Assembly: GCF_000223905.1 (NCBI RefSeq)
Contig: NC_015948.1
Coordinates: 1,860,001 to 1,924,000, forward strand
Direction of reading: 5' to 3'
Length of the DNA stretch: 64,000 nt
Source: Haloarcula hispanica ATCC 33960
Lineage (GTDB): Archaea; Halobacteriota; Halobacteria; Halobacteriales; Haloarculaceae
Position numbers and translations under genes: made by a program. This document shows positions 33,935-43,059 of the stretch, in pieces. The stretch's first letter is position 1. Each line of letters opens with the position of its first letter. The notes beneath the pieces were generated by a model that searched no databases, had not been told where the DNA came from, and saw nothing but the letters and a program-made list of their open reading frames with translations.

Positions 33935-34219
33935 ATGACGTCGAACCACCAGCCAACAGAGCAAATCGCGGCCCTGATTTCGGAAACTGGTGCGCCCGGT
34001 GACGCGCCGACGGAACGCCTCGATGTGCAGTCGCTGGGGCCGCCAAAGCCGCTCAAGCAGACACTAGAGCGGCTTGCGGACCTTGACGACGACATCGTCC
34101 TCGTCCAGTTCAACGACCGCGCCCCACAGCACCTCTACCCGAAACTCGAGGACAGAGGATACGAGTACGAAAGTGTTGAGACCGACGACGCGACAGTGAC
34201 AGTCATCTGGCACAGATGA
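33935..34219 (+). CDS. DUF2249-domain protein
   Basis: 94 residues from ATG 33935 (MTSNHQPTEQIAALIS). The DUF2249 pattern is present: TERLDVQSLGPPKPLKQTLERLADLDDDIVLVQFNDRAPQHLYPKLEDRGY. Such small proteins occur next to anaerobic respiration and nitric-oxide-related genes. Overlaps the HemA-domain gene by 4 bp. The start is fixed by its spacing from the palindrome, identical to the second locus. Confidence 0.78.
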   Translation: MTSNHQPTEQIAALISETGAPGDAPTERLDVQSLGPPKPLKQTLERLADLDDDIVLVQFNDRAPQHLYPKLEDRGYEYESVETDDATVTVIWHR

Positions 34220-34488
34220 ATCAGAACACGGAGCCGCCTGTCGACGTCGAAGAAGCGATCGCTCGTATCGACAGCCGTGGTGCGAAGATTCAGCGGGAGC
34301 AACTCGAACGGACGCTGTCACAGCTACAGCAGGACGGTGAACTGACGGCTGACCAGCAGCTTGCGGTCGAAAAACTGAGCGAACGGCTCGTCGACCGATT
34401 GCTCGCCGTCCCCCGGGCAACTCTACAGGACGCGGCGAGGAGTGCGGACGACGAGCGGATCGAAACCGCGATTTCCCTGTTCGAGTGA
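34216..34488 (+). CDS. Free-standing HemA C-terminal dimerisation domain
   Basis: 90 residues. The sequence matches the C-terminal dimerisation domain of glutamyl-tRNA reductase: LERTLSQLQQ ... QLAVEKLSERLVDRLLAVPRATLQDAARSADDER follows the HemA pattern K-L-x2-R-L-x3-P-x4-L-Q-x-A-A-R-x2-D-x-E-R. The catalytic and NADPH-binding domains are absent. Overlaps the DUF2249 gene (ATGA). It might regulate HemA by mixed dimers or serve another heme-linked function; both are hypotheses. Confidence 0.72.
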   Translation: MNQNTEPPVDVEEAIARIDSRGAKIQREQLERTLSQLQQDGELTADQQLAVEKLSERLVDRLLAVPRATLQDAARSADDERIETAISLFE

Positions 34489-34490
34489 GC

Positions 34491-34805
34491 CTACTCCGAC
34501 GACGCCAAAACGAGCAGTGCCTCGCTGTCCGCCGTTGCGGCGGGGGAGATGTCCTGGTCACCGTCGAACCGGACGACGTCGCCGGGAGAGAGCGACACCG
34601 TCTCGTCGCCGAGCGTCAGGTCCACGGCGCCCGAACGGAGGAGGAACACGATGTCCCGACCGGGATGCTTGTGGGCCGGAATCGACTCGCCCGCATCGAG
34701 TGTCAACCGGATGGTCTTTGGCTCCCCGTCGAACAACCTCGTCCGGCCGTCCCCGTCGCCGTCGAGCGTTGCTCGCTCCGTTTCTGTGACGGTAGATTCG
34801 CTCAT
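34491..34805 (-). CDS. Cupin-domain protein
   Basis: 104 residues from MSESTVTETERATLDGDG. Cupin motif 1 DAGESIPAHKHPGRDIVFLLRSG and motif 2 LSPGDVVRFDGDQDI; His 45/47 and the following residues could hold a metal. Overlaps the DUF2249 gene on its 5' side by 4 bp, so it is the second gene of that operon. Substrate unknown. The stop is 2 bp from the convergent HemA-domain gene. Confidence 0.8.
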   Translation of the reverse strand: MSESTVTETERATLDGDGDGRTRLFDGEPKTIRLTLDAGESIPAHKHPGRDIVFLLRSGAVDLTLGDETVSLSPGDVVRFDGDQDISPAATADSEALLVLASSE

Positions 34806-35035
34806 TGTTTCGGAAGGTCGGCGACGAACTTCTGTGGGCCGTCCTGCTCGCACCGATAATTCGCCGCGTCGAACGCCTCGACCTCGGCTTGCATCTCGTA
34901 GAACAGCGGCTTTGGCTCGTGATCGTTGATAATCCGAAGCGTCTCCCCTGAGGACAGCGCCTCGAAGGAGTCGTGTATCTTCGAGTGTCGCTCCGGCGGC
35001 GGCGTCTCGCGCAGGTCGAGTGTGGTTGCTGGCAT
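34802..35035 (-). CDS. DUF2249-domain protein
   Basis: 77 residues from ATG 35035 (MPATTLDLRETPPPERHSK). DUF2249 core: LDLRETPPPERHSKIHDSFEALSSGETLRIINDHEPKPLFYEMQ, with the conserved NDHEPKPL motif. Related in fold but diverged from the copy at 33935. It starts 40 bp from the second NarO-like palindrome and overlaps the cupin gene. Confidence 0.82.
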   Translation of the reverse strand: MPATTLDLRETPPPERHSKIHDSFEALSSGETLRIINDHEPKPLFYEMQAEVEAFDAANYRCEQDGPQKFVADLPKQ

Positions 35036-35074
35036 CACCTGAGCGTTCGCCGGGCGTCGGTGAGGGGGTTCCCC

Positions 35075-35086
35075 CGAACACGTTCG
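35075..35086. promoter_or_regulatory. NarO-like operator between divergent genes (site 2)
   Basis: CGAACACGTTCG, within CCCGAACACGTTCGGG (7-bp perfect arms). It is 40 bp from the minus-strand start (35035) and 39 bp from the plus-strand start (35125), the same geometry as site 1. Confidence 0.65.
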
Positions 35087-35124
35087 GGAGTAGGTCCTGA
35101 TGGATGCCGCCCGTTCGATTCAGT

Positions 35125-35661
35125 ATGAGCCTTCTCTCCGGCCTCCGTGGCGGCTCAGACGTCGGGTTCGATAGCTACGGGACGTTCGTTCCCGAACACA
35201 ACCCTGACCCCGGCCCGTTCCTGTCTGAGACAGCAGTACTGACCGGCACCGACCACGCCGCGTTCCACCGACTCACGATGGACCTGTTCGACGAGCGCGG
35301 CGTGTACGACATGACTTTCGGGTACAACCTCGCACGGCTGAACCTCGACCATCGGCACCCGGACGCGGGCTTCCGCTACGGCCGTGAGACGGACGACAGG
35401 AGCGTGTTGCGAGCCGAGTTCACGCCGACGACCGAGTTCTGCCCCCAGAGCGACACGCTGACTGTCGGCGCGTTTCGCGCCTGGAACGGGCTGTCGGACC
35501 GCCACGAGTACGACCTTGTCCGCGTCCGCGTGAGCCCTGGCCACCACCAGAGTACGAGTATCAACGACAAACTCCAGCAACTCGAAACGCGGTACCGGAA
35601 AACCGGTGAACTCCGGACGGACGATGCGGACGAATCGTCCGACGAGAGCGTGCCGTTCTGA
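35125..35661 (+). CDS. Conserved haloarchaeal protein, possible metal- or redox-related role
   Basis: 178 residues from ATG 35125 (MSLLSGLRGGSDVGFDSYG). This start is favoured over 35104 by operator spacing. Alpha/beta composition, no membrane segment. The central part VLRAEFTPTTEFCPQSDTLTVGAFRAW, with a single Cys, is vaguely like DUF59/MIP18 Fe-S assembly factors, but this is weak. Expression is probably linked to the divergent DUF2249-cupin operon through the shared palindrome. Confidence 0.6.
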   Translation: MSLLSGLRGGSDVGFDSYGTFVPEHNPDPGPFLSETAVLTGTDHAAFHRLTMDLFDERGVYDMTFGYNLARLNLDHRHPDAGFRYGRETDDRSVLRAEFTPTTEFCPQSDTLTVGAFRAWNGLSDRHEYDLVRVRVSPGHHQSTSINDKLQQLETRYRKTGELRTDDADESSDESVPF

Positions 35662-35854
35662 CGGCTGAGTACATGGAAAACGTTATACGGTTTGCTGGGC
35701 GACATATCGTAAGCTGAGCCGACTGGGTGGGATATCGGTGGCTTGGTGGGATAGTGGAGGGTCCCTCCACGACAGAAAGCAACAACCTATCAAAAAACGA
35801 TGGTATCGGAGTACTTACAGTGCGGCGTCGCGGCCCGCCGGAGGCGGAGCCGAG

Positions 35855-36178
35855 ATGGATAGCGATATCTTTCGGGATGCGGACGGAACCTACAACAAGC
35901 GGCTTCTGGGACTGGTCCTTCTCGTTTTACTCGCCGTCGTCGGTGCTGGCGTTGGGACCCTCGGTCTCACCGACAACAGCGACGCGACTTCTGAGCCCGC
36001 CACCGAGATGACGCCAAGCCCGACGGAGTCGACACCGGACGGAACTGACGCCACTTCGACCGAAAGCGGCGGCAGTGCCTCCCCACCGCCGAGCGCGCTC
36101 CTGTCCGAAACTCCGACAGAGACTCCGGCTAACAACCAGTCGGACGGGACCACCGCGGGCAACGCGACGGCTGAATAG
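35855..36178 (+). CDS. Single-span membrane protein with Thr/Ser-rich tail
   Basis: 107 residues from ATG 35855 (MDSDIFRDADGTYNKRLLG). One hydrophobic segment (LLGLVLLVLLAVVGAGVGTLGL, residues ~16-37) follows a charged N-terminus. The rest is Thr/Ser/Pro/Glu-rich, with NQSD and NATA sequons, typical of an O- or N-glycosylated external stalk. Function unknown. Confidence 0.6.
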   Translation: MDSDIFRDADGTYNKRLLGLVLLVLLAVVGAGVGTLGLTDNSDATSEPATEMTPSPTESTPDGTDATSTESGGSASPPPSALLSETPTETPANNQSDGTTAGNATAE

Positions 36179-36201
36179 TCCGGCAGTAAAACGGCGGTTC
36201 C

Positions 36202-36567
36202 TCAGGAAAACAGCAGATTGAGGTTGAACCCGGTCACGGCGAGCCCCATCACTGTCAGAAGCACCGGCGGACCGTAGTAGAGCAACGGGTCTTCTTCGAG
36301 CACGCCGCCCCAGATGCTCACGCCGAGACAGCAGTATATCACGAGGAGTTTGAGGCCGAGGAAGCCGCCGCCGCCGAACGACTGGATCGCCCACCGGATC
36401 GCGGGATTCGCCTCGGTGAACGTCGGCACGAAATAGACGATGGCGATGGTGGTAACCACGTCCCCGACGCCGTAGGTCGCCAGCGCCACCGCCCACACGC
36501 TGGAGAAGGACCGGCCGGAGAAAGAACTCCCTTCCAGCGTCAGCCAGTCACCGTCGGCAGCACCCAT
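36202..36567 (-). CDS. Four-span membrane protein, unknown function
   Basis: 121 residues with hydrophobic segments near residues 22-48, 65-85 and 92-118 and a motif NPAIRWAIQSFGGGGFLGLKLLV. The frame begins at ATG 36567; a TATA-like ATATATA at 36592-36600 lies 25-33 bp upstream, which supports a leaderless start. Confidence 0.65.
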   Translation of the reverse strand: MGAADGDWLTLEGSSFSGRSFSSVWAVALATYGVGDVVTTIAIVYFVPTFTEANPAIRWAIQSFGGGGFLGLKLLVIYCCLGVSIWGGVLEEDPLLYYGPPVLLTVMGLAVTGFNLNLLFS

Positions 36568-36896
36568 ACTGCATTCGGGTATGGCTAGCGGCCATATATA
36601 CTGCGAGGGCCAGTTATCTGATTTGAAAAGGAGAGAGATATGGGCTCTCCAGAGATTTTGAGGTAATTGTACGCGGGATAGCTATTCTAAAGACCAATAT
36701 TGTCCCTCCTGAAAGTCCATAGCCGATGCCGGTGCCCACTCGTATTCAGCTGTGAGTCTCAGCTATGGACGGTGTGTCGGGTTGTTGAACAGGCGCTCGC
36801 CTCGACAGGTGCGAGTTGTGTGCTGCCGGACGTTCGCGTCCTGCCAGCGCGGGTGCATGGAAAGGGACTTATCTTGTGGGCGGCCACGAGGAGGTA
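36568..36896. other. Divergent promoter region upstream of purL
   Basis: About 330 bp. Contains the ATATATA element (36592-36600) for the minus-strand membrane protein and a GACTTATCTT element (36866-36875) at the right distance for purL. No gene or repeat found. Confidence 0.5.
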
Positions 36897-39113
36897 ATGA
36901 GCCTGTCCGACGCGGACCACGAACTCGTGGTCGAGGAGATCGGTCGGGAGCCGACACGGGCGGAGGCCGCTCTCTTCGAGAACCTCTGGAGCGAACACTG
37001 CGCGTATCGCTCCTCTCGCCCCCTGCTGTCGGCGTTCGACTCCGAAGGCGATCAGGTCGTCATCGGCCCCGGCGACGACGCAGCCGTCGTCTCCCTGCCG
37101 TCCCACGGCGACGGCGAGGAGATGTACATCACGATGGGCGTCGAGTCCCACAACCACCCGTCCTACGTCGACCCGTTCGACGGGGCAGCGACCGGCGTGG
37201 GCGGGATCGTCCGCGACACGCTGTCGATGGGGGCCTACCCCATCGCGCTGGCTGACTGTCTGTACTTCGGCGATTTCGACCGTGAGCACTCCCGCTATCT
37301 CTTCGAGGGCGTCGTCGAGGGCATCTCCCACTACGGGAACTGCATCGGCGTCCCGACAGTGGCCGGCAGCGTCGCCTTCCACGACGACTACGAGGGGAAC
37401 CCACTTGTGAACGTCTCCTGTATCGGCCTGCTGGAGCCCGAGCGGACCATCACTGCCGAAGCCCAGGAGCCGGGCAACAAGCTCGTTCTCGTCGGCAACG
37501 CGACGGGGCGAGACGGGCTCGGCGGGGCGTCCTTCGCCAGCGAGGACCTCGCGGAGGACGCTGAAACGGAGGACCGACCGGCCGTGCAGGTCGGCGACCC
37601 GTACGCGGAGAAGCTACTCGTCGAGTGCAACGAGGCGCTGCTGGACGAGGAACTCGTCGAGTCGGCCCGCGACCTTGGGGCCGCTGGCCTCGGCGGCGCG
37701 TCGTCCGAACTGGTCGCCAAGGGCGGCCTCGGCGCGCGCATCGAACTGGACCGCGTCCACCAGCGTGAACCGAACATGAACGCCATGGAGATTCTCCTCG
37801 CAGAGAGCCAGGAGCGGATGGTGTACGAGGTCGCGCCGGAGAACGTCGACCGCGTGGCCGAACTCGCCGAGCGATACGACCTCGGCTGTTCGGTCATCGG
37901 CGAACTCACCGAGCCGGGCACGAACTACGTCTGTACGTTCGAGGGGAGCGAGACAACTGTCTCGGACAAGTCGAGCGGGCAGCGCCCGCGAGACAGCGAG
38001 ACAGTCGTCGACGTGGACGCGGAGTTCCTCGGTGAGGGCGCGCCGATGAACGACCTGCCCAGCGACGCGCCACCGAAACAGGAACGGGACCTGCCGACGG
38101 TGTCGCTGGACGAGGCGTTCGAGCAAATTGTCGGTAGTCCGAACTGCGCCTCCAAACGGTGGGTGTACCGCCAGTACGACCACGAGGTGCAGGTCCGAAC
38201 GAGCGTCCTGCCCGGCGACGACGCCGCCCTGCTCGCAATCCGCGAAGCCGGGACCGGGCTGGCCTTTTCCGCCGGTGCGGACCCCAACTGGACCGACGCC
38301 GCGCCGTACGAAGGTGCACGCGCCGTCGCGCTGGAAAACGCCACGAACGTCGCCGCGAAGGGCGCGACACCCCATGCGGCTGTGGACTGTCTGAACGGCG
38401 GCAACCCCGAGAAACCGGACGTGTACGGCGGCTTCAAGGGTATCGTCGACGGCCTGGCGGATATGTGCAGTGACCTCGACGTGCCGGTCGTCGGCGGCAA
38501 CGTCTCGCTGTACAACGATTCACAGGACGGGCCGATTCCGCCGACGCCGACGCTCGCACTGGTCGGAGTCAAGGAAGGCTACGACGCCCCGCCGCTGTCG
38601 CTGTCCGGCGAGGGAACGCTCGTCGTCGTCGGTGACACCGCGCTGGAAGGCGAGGCCGACCCGCGACTCGGCGGCTCCGAGTACACCGCGCAGTTCGGCG
38701 GGACCGACCGCTTCCCCGCCCTCCCGGCGGACTCAACGGACGTTGTCGAGACGATTGTCGAGGTCGCCGACGCCGACCACGTACTGGCGAGCCACGACGT
38801 GAGCCACGGCGGCCTCGCGGTAACGCTGGCCGAGATGGTCCACGAGGACGCCGGTGCGTCGGTCGGAATCGGGACCACCGAGCACGGTACCCCGGCTCGA
38901 CTCCTGTTCAACGAGCGGCCCGGCCGGGTCGTGTTCGAGACGACCGACCCGGCGGCGGTCCGGGAGGCCTTCGACGGCGTCGCCCCAGTGACGGAACTGG
39001 GCGAGGCGAACGACTCGAACGGACTCGATATTACGGTCAACGACGAGACGCTGGCGTACAACGCTGCGGACATCGCCGACCTGCGGTCGGTCATCGACGA
39101 CGAACTGGCCTGA
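36897..39113 (+). CDS. purL: Phosphoribosylformylglycinamidine synthase subunit PurL
   Basis: 738 residues from ATG 36897 ([19 protein letters not shown]), the length of the short, PurS/PurQ-dependent form. PurL motifs include [48 protein letters not shown] and, in the second half, GGNVSLYND and [16 protein letters not shown]. Performs the ATP-dependent amidation of FGAR in purine synthesis, using ammonia from PurQ. The gene is alone here; its stop abuts the histidine kinase gene on the other strand. Confidence 0.95.
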   Translation: MSLSDADHELVVEEIGREPTRAEAALFENLWSEHCAYRSSRPLLSAFDSEGDQVVIGPGDDAAVVSLPSHGDGEEMYITMGVESHNHPSYVDPFDGAATGVGGIVRDTLSMGAYPIALADCLYFGDFDREHSRYLFEGVVEGISHYGNCIGVPTVAGSVAFHDDYEGNPLVNVSCIGLLEPERTITAEAQEPGNKLVLVGNATGRDGLGGASFASEDLAEDAETEDRPAVQVGDPYAEKLLVECNEALLDEELVESARDLGAAGLGGASSELVAKGGLGARIELDRVHQREPNMNAMEILLAESQERMVYEVAPENVDRVAELAERYDLGCSVIGELTEPGTNYVCTFEGSETTVSDKSSGQRPRDSETVVDVDAEFLGEGAPMNDLPSDAPPKQERDLPTVSLDEAFEQIVGSPNCASKRWVYRQYDHEVQVRTSVLPGDDAALLAIREAGTGLAFSAGADPNWTDAAPYEGARAVALENATNVAAKGATPHAAVDCLNGGNPEKPDVYGGFKGIVDGLADMCSDLDVPVVGGNVSLYNDSQDGPIPPTPTLALVGVKEGYDAPPLSLSGEGTLVVVGDTALEGEADPRLGGSEYTAQFGGTDRFPALPADSTDVVETIVEVADADHVLASHDVSHGGLAVTLAEMVHEDAGASVGIGTTEHGTPARLLFNERPGRVVFETTDPAAVREAFDGVAPVTELGEANDSNGLDITVNDETLAYNAADIADLRSVIDDELA

Positions 39114-40328
39114 TTACCAGCGGACATCGAACCGCGCACCGCCCCTCTCGCTCTCCGAGACTGCGACCGACCAGCCGTGTGCTTCGGCGATGCTCTGAAC
39201 GATCGACAGGCCAAATCCTGTCCCGTCCGAGTTCGTCGAGTAGCCGTGTTCGAACACTAGCTCACGGTCATCCGGTGAAATGCCGGGGCCGTCGTCGGCG
39301 ATGGAGAACCCGTTCTCATGTGTCCCGGGCGCGGACACGACGACGGTGCATTCCGCGCCCGCGTGCTCGATGGCGTTCCGGTAGAGATTCTCGAATAGCT
39401 GCTGGAGGCGCTCGGCGTCCGCCTCGATGGTCGCGTCGGTTTCGATGGTAAGCGTTGCGTCCCCGGTTTCGACCTGTTGCCACGCGTCGGCTGCGACGGC
39501 TTCGATGGAGACGCTCGTGGTCTCTCCGACGACCCGCCCCTGACGAGCGAGCGTCAGCGTGTCATCGAGGATCCGTGCCATCCGCTCGTGTGCCGCGGCG
39601 ACCTCCTGTAACCCCTCCCGAACAGCCGCATCCTCGATGTCGCCGAGCAGGAGGTGGGTGCGGCCGGATGCGACGTTCAACGGGTTCCGAAGGTCGTGGC
39701 TGACGATACTGACAAACTCGTCAAGCCGCTCGTTCTGGTGTTTCAGCTGTTGTTCGCGGCGCTTCCGTTCAGTGATGTCGGTGTATATCCCGTACCCTTC
39801 CAGCTGGCTGCTGTCACGGGTGACGATGGTACTCCGGAACAGGTAGGTCCGTATCTCGCCTGATGCAGTCGTCCGCCTGACCTCTTGCTCCGACTGGCCG
39901 GTCTGTTCCCACCAGTCAGTCCTGATGACTTCGGAGTTGGCTCCGGGCGGCGCGAGGAGTGTCCGAAGCTCCGTTCCGACTGCATCCGTCTGGTCGTAGC
40001 CGAACGTGTCCGCGAACGCTTCGTTGATCGACTTGACGTACGGTTCTCGCTGCTCAAACTCGACGACGACAGCCGGGTTTGGGATGTTCCCCAGGAGCGC
40101 GTCAAACCGTTCCTGTGCCGCCAGCTGCACGCGGAGTTCACTCGCGACGAGTGCGACGTATCCCTCGTTGTTGTGCTGGATTATATCACAGATATCCTGT
40201 GCATCCGTGTCGTCTATCTCCGTGTCGCCACTGATACCCAGGTCAGCCATCGCGTCGTCGACGATAGCCGACGCCTTCTCGATGCCGACCGTTTCTGCGA
40301 ACTTTGAGACGAGTCCTGTTCGATTCAT
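39114..40328 (-). CDS. PAS-domain histidine kinase
   Basis: 404 residues, no membrane segment. The N-terminal ~85 residues are like heme-NO-binding-associated or globin-style sensor helices (HNNEGYVALVASEL) of unclear type; PAS domain near 95-190 (NIPNPAVVVEFEQ, ITERKRREQQ); H-box FVSIVSHDLRNPLNVASG near 210; ATPase with N-box NLYRNAIEHAG, G1 DDGPGISPDD and G2 GTGFGLSIVQ. The upstream gene encodes a FIST sensory protein, 3 bp away. No response regulator is adjacent. Confidence 0.87.
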   Translation of the reverse strand: MNRTGLVSKFAETVGIEKASAIVDDAMADLGISGDTEIDDTDAQDICDIIQHNNEGYVALVASELRVQLAAQERFDALLGNIPNPAVVVEFEQREPYVKSINEAFADTFGYDQTDAVGTELRTLLAPPGANSEVIRTDWWEQTGQSEQEVRRTTASGEIRTYLFRSTIVTRDSSQLEGYGIYTDITERKRREQQLKHQNERLDEFVSIVSHDLRNPLNVASGRTHLLLGDIEDAAVREGLQEVAAAHERMARILDDTLTLARQGRVVGETTSVSIEAVAADAWQQVETGDATLTIETDATIEADAERLQQLFENLYRNAIEHAGAECTVVVSAPGTHENGFSIADDGPGISPDDRELVFEHGYSTNSDGTGFGLSIVQSIAEAHGWSVAVSESERGGARFDVRW

Positions 40329-40331
40329 CTG

Positions 40332-41543
40332 TTACTCCGGCAGTGCAAAGAGCACCGTTGTCGTGTTGTGAAAGCCACTGAGTTGTCCGGCCTGCATACA
40401 CAGCTCTCCGTACGTCTCAAACCCAGCAACTGGGGCCGACAGGGTCGATGTGATACCATCGACAGTCGCCGAAAACGCGTCGTCGAAGAGAATCTGACGA
40501 CACGCGCAGTCGTAGACGAACGCGCCAGCGATGGGACCGTCACACAGCGAGACAGCGTCGGCAGCAGCCTGTTCGGCGGACGCGATCTGGTCAGCTTTGT
40601 TGCCATGCATTACGCGGAGGACAGTTCCCTCCGGAATATCGACGGCAAACTGCAGTGCGCCAGTCTCTTCAATCGCAGTCCGGGGCCAGCGGATCTTGTA
40701 GGTTTCACCCTGGTCGATACCGAACAGGCATTCGACCATGAGCTTCCTGAGCGCCGTCGAACCGACTGGGACGTCGTCGACGGCTACCCCCGTTGTCTCC
40801 ACAGCGTGGTCTCGAACAGCGTCTTTCCATACCGCAAACGCTGGTTCACCGTCGAGTTCGTGAACCACGTTCCCGGAGACCTCGGTTACCTCCCACGGTT
40901 CTGAGATGGGGCTGTGGCCGTGGTTGACGGTAATGATCGGACGCTTTTCGCCGGAGACGAGTACGATAACGACTGCGTCGTCGACAACCGACTCGTCGCA
41001 AAACACTGGTGTCGACTCCATCCGGAGACCGTCAGACGCTGCCCCACCTGCGAATTCGACATAGGGGCCAAGCCGTCGCTGGACTGACAGCGACAACTGT
41101 TCACCGACGCCCGACAGCCCGTCGTGGAGGACGATCGCTGACTGGTAGGGTTCCTCGATATCGTCGGGAAGCGCTCGGACAGCATCTCTGACAGCCCCAC
41201 GGGTGTTCTCGCTGAGACCGGCGGCAAGGGCCGTATCGAACCGGAACGAATCACTGGTAACGAGCGTGACGGCCACGCCGGCGTCCATCGTTCGCTCCTC
41301 AGTGAACGTTCCGCCAGCCGTGCAGCCGACAACGGCTGTCTCGTCGTCGACGAGCGCATTCACGCCCGCCAGAACGGCTTCGGGGTCGAACCCGGAGCTG
41401 GCAAACACCTGACAGAAGTCCACCCGATCGGCGTCCAGTCGGTCCCGAGCAGCGCTGGTCGCCTCTCGGCCAGCGCGCGTCCCAGCGGTCGCCACTGACG
41501 TTCCCGTTGCGACCGCTGTACTCGCGCCTGACTGGGGCGACAT
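40332..41543 (-). CDS. FIST-domain sensory protein
   Basis: 403 residues. FIST N-terminal domain (VDFCQVFASSGFDPEAVLAG, AVVGCTAGGTFTEE, residues ~40-220) and FIST C-terminal domain (ELDGEPAFAVWKDAVRDH, MHGNKADQIASAEQAA, residues ~220-400). FIST proteins bind small ligands, perhaps amino acids, and act in signalling. Likely co-transcribed with the kinase downstream (3-bp gap), so probably its ligand-sensing partner. Confidence 0.85.
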   Translation of the reverse strand: MSPQSGASTAVATGTSVATAGTRAGREATSAARDRLDADRVDFCQVFASSGFDPEAVLAGVNALVDDETAVVGCTAGGTFTEERTMDAGVAVTLVTSDSFRFDTALAAGLSENTRGAVRDAVRALPDDIEEPYQSAIVLHDGLSGVGEQLSLSVQRRLGPYVEFAGGAASDGLRMESTPVFCDESVVDDAVVIVLVSGEKRPIITVNHGHSPISEPWEVTEVSGNVVHELDGEPAFAVWKDAVRDHAVETTGVAVDDVPVGSTALRKLMVECLFGIDQGETYKIRWPRTAIEETGALQFAVDIPEGTVLRVMHGNKADQIASAEQAAADAVSLCDGPIAGAFVYDCACRQILFDDAFSATVDGITSTLSAPVAGFETYGELCMQAGQLSGFHNTTTVLFALPE

Positions 41544-41636
41544 TGTACAACAGTTATTCGCGCGGAAACCTATATACTCTCCCCAGAAGTATCAGAAATG
41601 ATATCCCTGGCGGCCGACGTGGTCATACCGACCTGC

Positions 41637-41828
41637 TCAGGCCAGCGCCAGCGCGATACCGAACGTAAGCACCAGTCCGACCAGCAGGACGCCGAGCCCT
41701 GTCCCGACCTGCGACATGGTGAACGGGCTCTGTGGGGCCGTCGACCGAAGCGGCGGTTCTCGCGCGGGCAGTTCGACGTGTTCAGGGTCGTAATCCGGCC
41801 GGTCCTCTTCGTGGTGGTCGTCTGCCAT
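41637..41828 (-). CDS. Small tail-anchored membrane protein
   Basis: 63 residues: a His/Asp/Glu-rich N-terminal part (MADDHHEEDRPDYDPEHVEL) and one C-terminal hydrophobic segment (VGTGLGVLLVGLVLTFGIALALA). Found in many haloarchaea by pattern; function unknown. Divergent from hisF. Confidence 0.65.
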   Translation of the reverse strand: MADDHHEEDRPDYDPEHVELPAREPPLRSTAPQSPFTMSQVGTGLGVLLVGLVLTFGIALALA

Positions 41829-41945
41829 GAGCGGTGATTCTGGTGCGTCGTACGTGTAGCTGTCGGATTGTCACTGCGTACTCGGCCAGACACTTGCACC
41901 AGTCGAAACGGTCAAACGGCGTTGCGTCGAACCCACAGGTATCGA

Positions 41946-42761
41946 ATGACGCTCACGAAACGGATCATCCCCTGTATCGACGTCGACGTGGACGAGAACG
42001 GGGACGCGGCGGTGTACACGGGAGTCAACTTCGAGGACCTGGAGTACACTGGCGACCCGGTAGAGATGGCCAAGGCCTACAACGAGTCCGGCGCCGACGA
42101 GTTCGTCTTCCTGGACATCACCGCCTCCGCCGAGGGCCGCGAGACGATGCTCGATACAGTGTCGGCCGTGGCCGACGAGGTGTTCATCCCGCTGACCGTC
42201 GGCGGCGGCATCCGCACTCGTGACGACATCAAAGAGACGCTGCGGGCCGGTGCGGACAAGGTGTCGATCAACTCCGGCGCTATCGCCGAGCCCGACCTGA
42301 TCAACGAGGGCGCGGCGGCCTTCGGGAGTCAGTGTATCGTCATCTCCGTCGACGCTCGCCGTCGCTTCGACGATGAGGGCGAGTACTACACCGAGGTCGA
42401 CGGCGAGTCCTGCTGGTTCGAATGCACCGTCAAGGGGGGCCGCGAGGGAACCGGGCTGGACGTCGTCGAGTGGGCGACCGAAGCGGAGGAACGCGGGGCC
42501 GGCGAACTGTTCGTCAACTCCATCGACGCCGACGGGACGAAAGACGGCTACGACATCCCGCTGATGCAGGCCGTCTGTGATACCGTCTCGACGCCGGTCA
42601 TCGCATCTTCGGGCTGTGGCGGCCCGGAAGACATGGAAGAGGTGTTCGTCGATGCCGGCGCGGACGCCGGTCTCGCTGCCTCCATCTTTCACTTCGGCGA
42701 GTACTCCATCGCCGAGACCAAGGAGTACCTCGACAGCAAGGGGATTCCGGTCCGACTGTAA
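41946..42761 (+). CDS. hisF: Imidazole glycerol phosphate synthase subunit HisF
   Basis: 271 residues from ATG 41946 ([20 protein letters not shown]). Beta/alpha-barrel with the catalytic Asp near residue 11 (IPCIDVD), [44 protein letters not shown] and [14 protein letters not shown] phosphate-binding motifs. Cyclises PRFAR with ammonia from HisH in histidine synthesis. Alone in this window; hisH is not nearby. Slightly longer than bacterial HisF owing to an acidic insertion. Confidence 0.95.
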   Translation: MTLTKRIIPCIDVDVDENGDAAVYTGVNFEDLEYTGDPVEMAKAYNESGADEFVFLDITASAEGRETMLDTVSAVADEVFIPLTVGGGIRTRDDIKETLRAGADKVSINSGAIAEPDLINEGAAAFGSQCIVISVDARRRFDDEGEYYTEVDGESCWFECTVKGGREGTGLDVVEWATEAEERGAGELFVNSIDADGTKDGYDIPLMQAVCDTVSTPVIASSGCGGPEDMEEVFVDAGADAGLAASIFHFGEYSIAETKEYLDSKGIPVRL

Positions 42762-43059
42762 CCCCGTCTCAGACATAAGGTAGCAATATTAAATACCCAT
42801 ACCTGTCATTATATCGGTATGACGCAGTTCTCCTGTCGGTTCGGATGCCCCGGTTTCCTCCGCGTCTCGGCGTTCGATATCGGTCCTCGCTGCCAGCGGC
42901 CACGCTCACCCCGGTCCCTGGAAGCAGGCGTCAACGGGGTCGAACGGCCCCGATGAGTCAGCCCACGACTGAGCGACCGTGGGGAAACGTCTCCCCGGAA
43001 CCGCAGCACTGTGGCCTGGCATCGGGCAGGTTTTATTCGCCCAACACGGAGAATCAACA

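Noticed and set aside
32998..34113. 371-codon minus-strand frame over the multi-span membrane gene
   Set aside because: Shifted frame of the membrane protein gene, Arg/Ser-rich; it would also cover the NarO-like site and a DUF2249 start.
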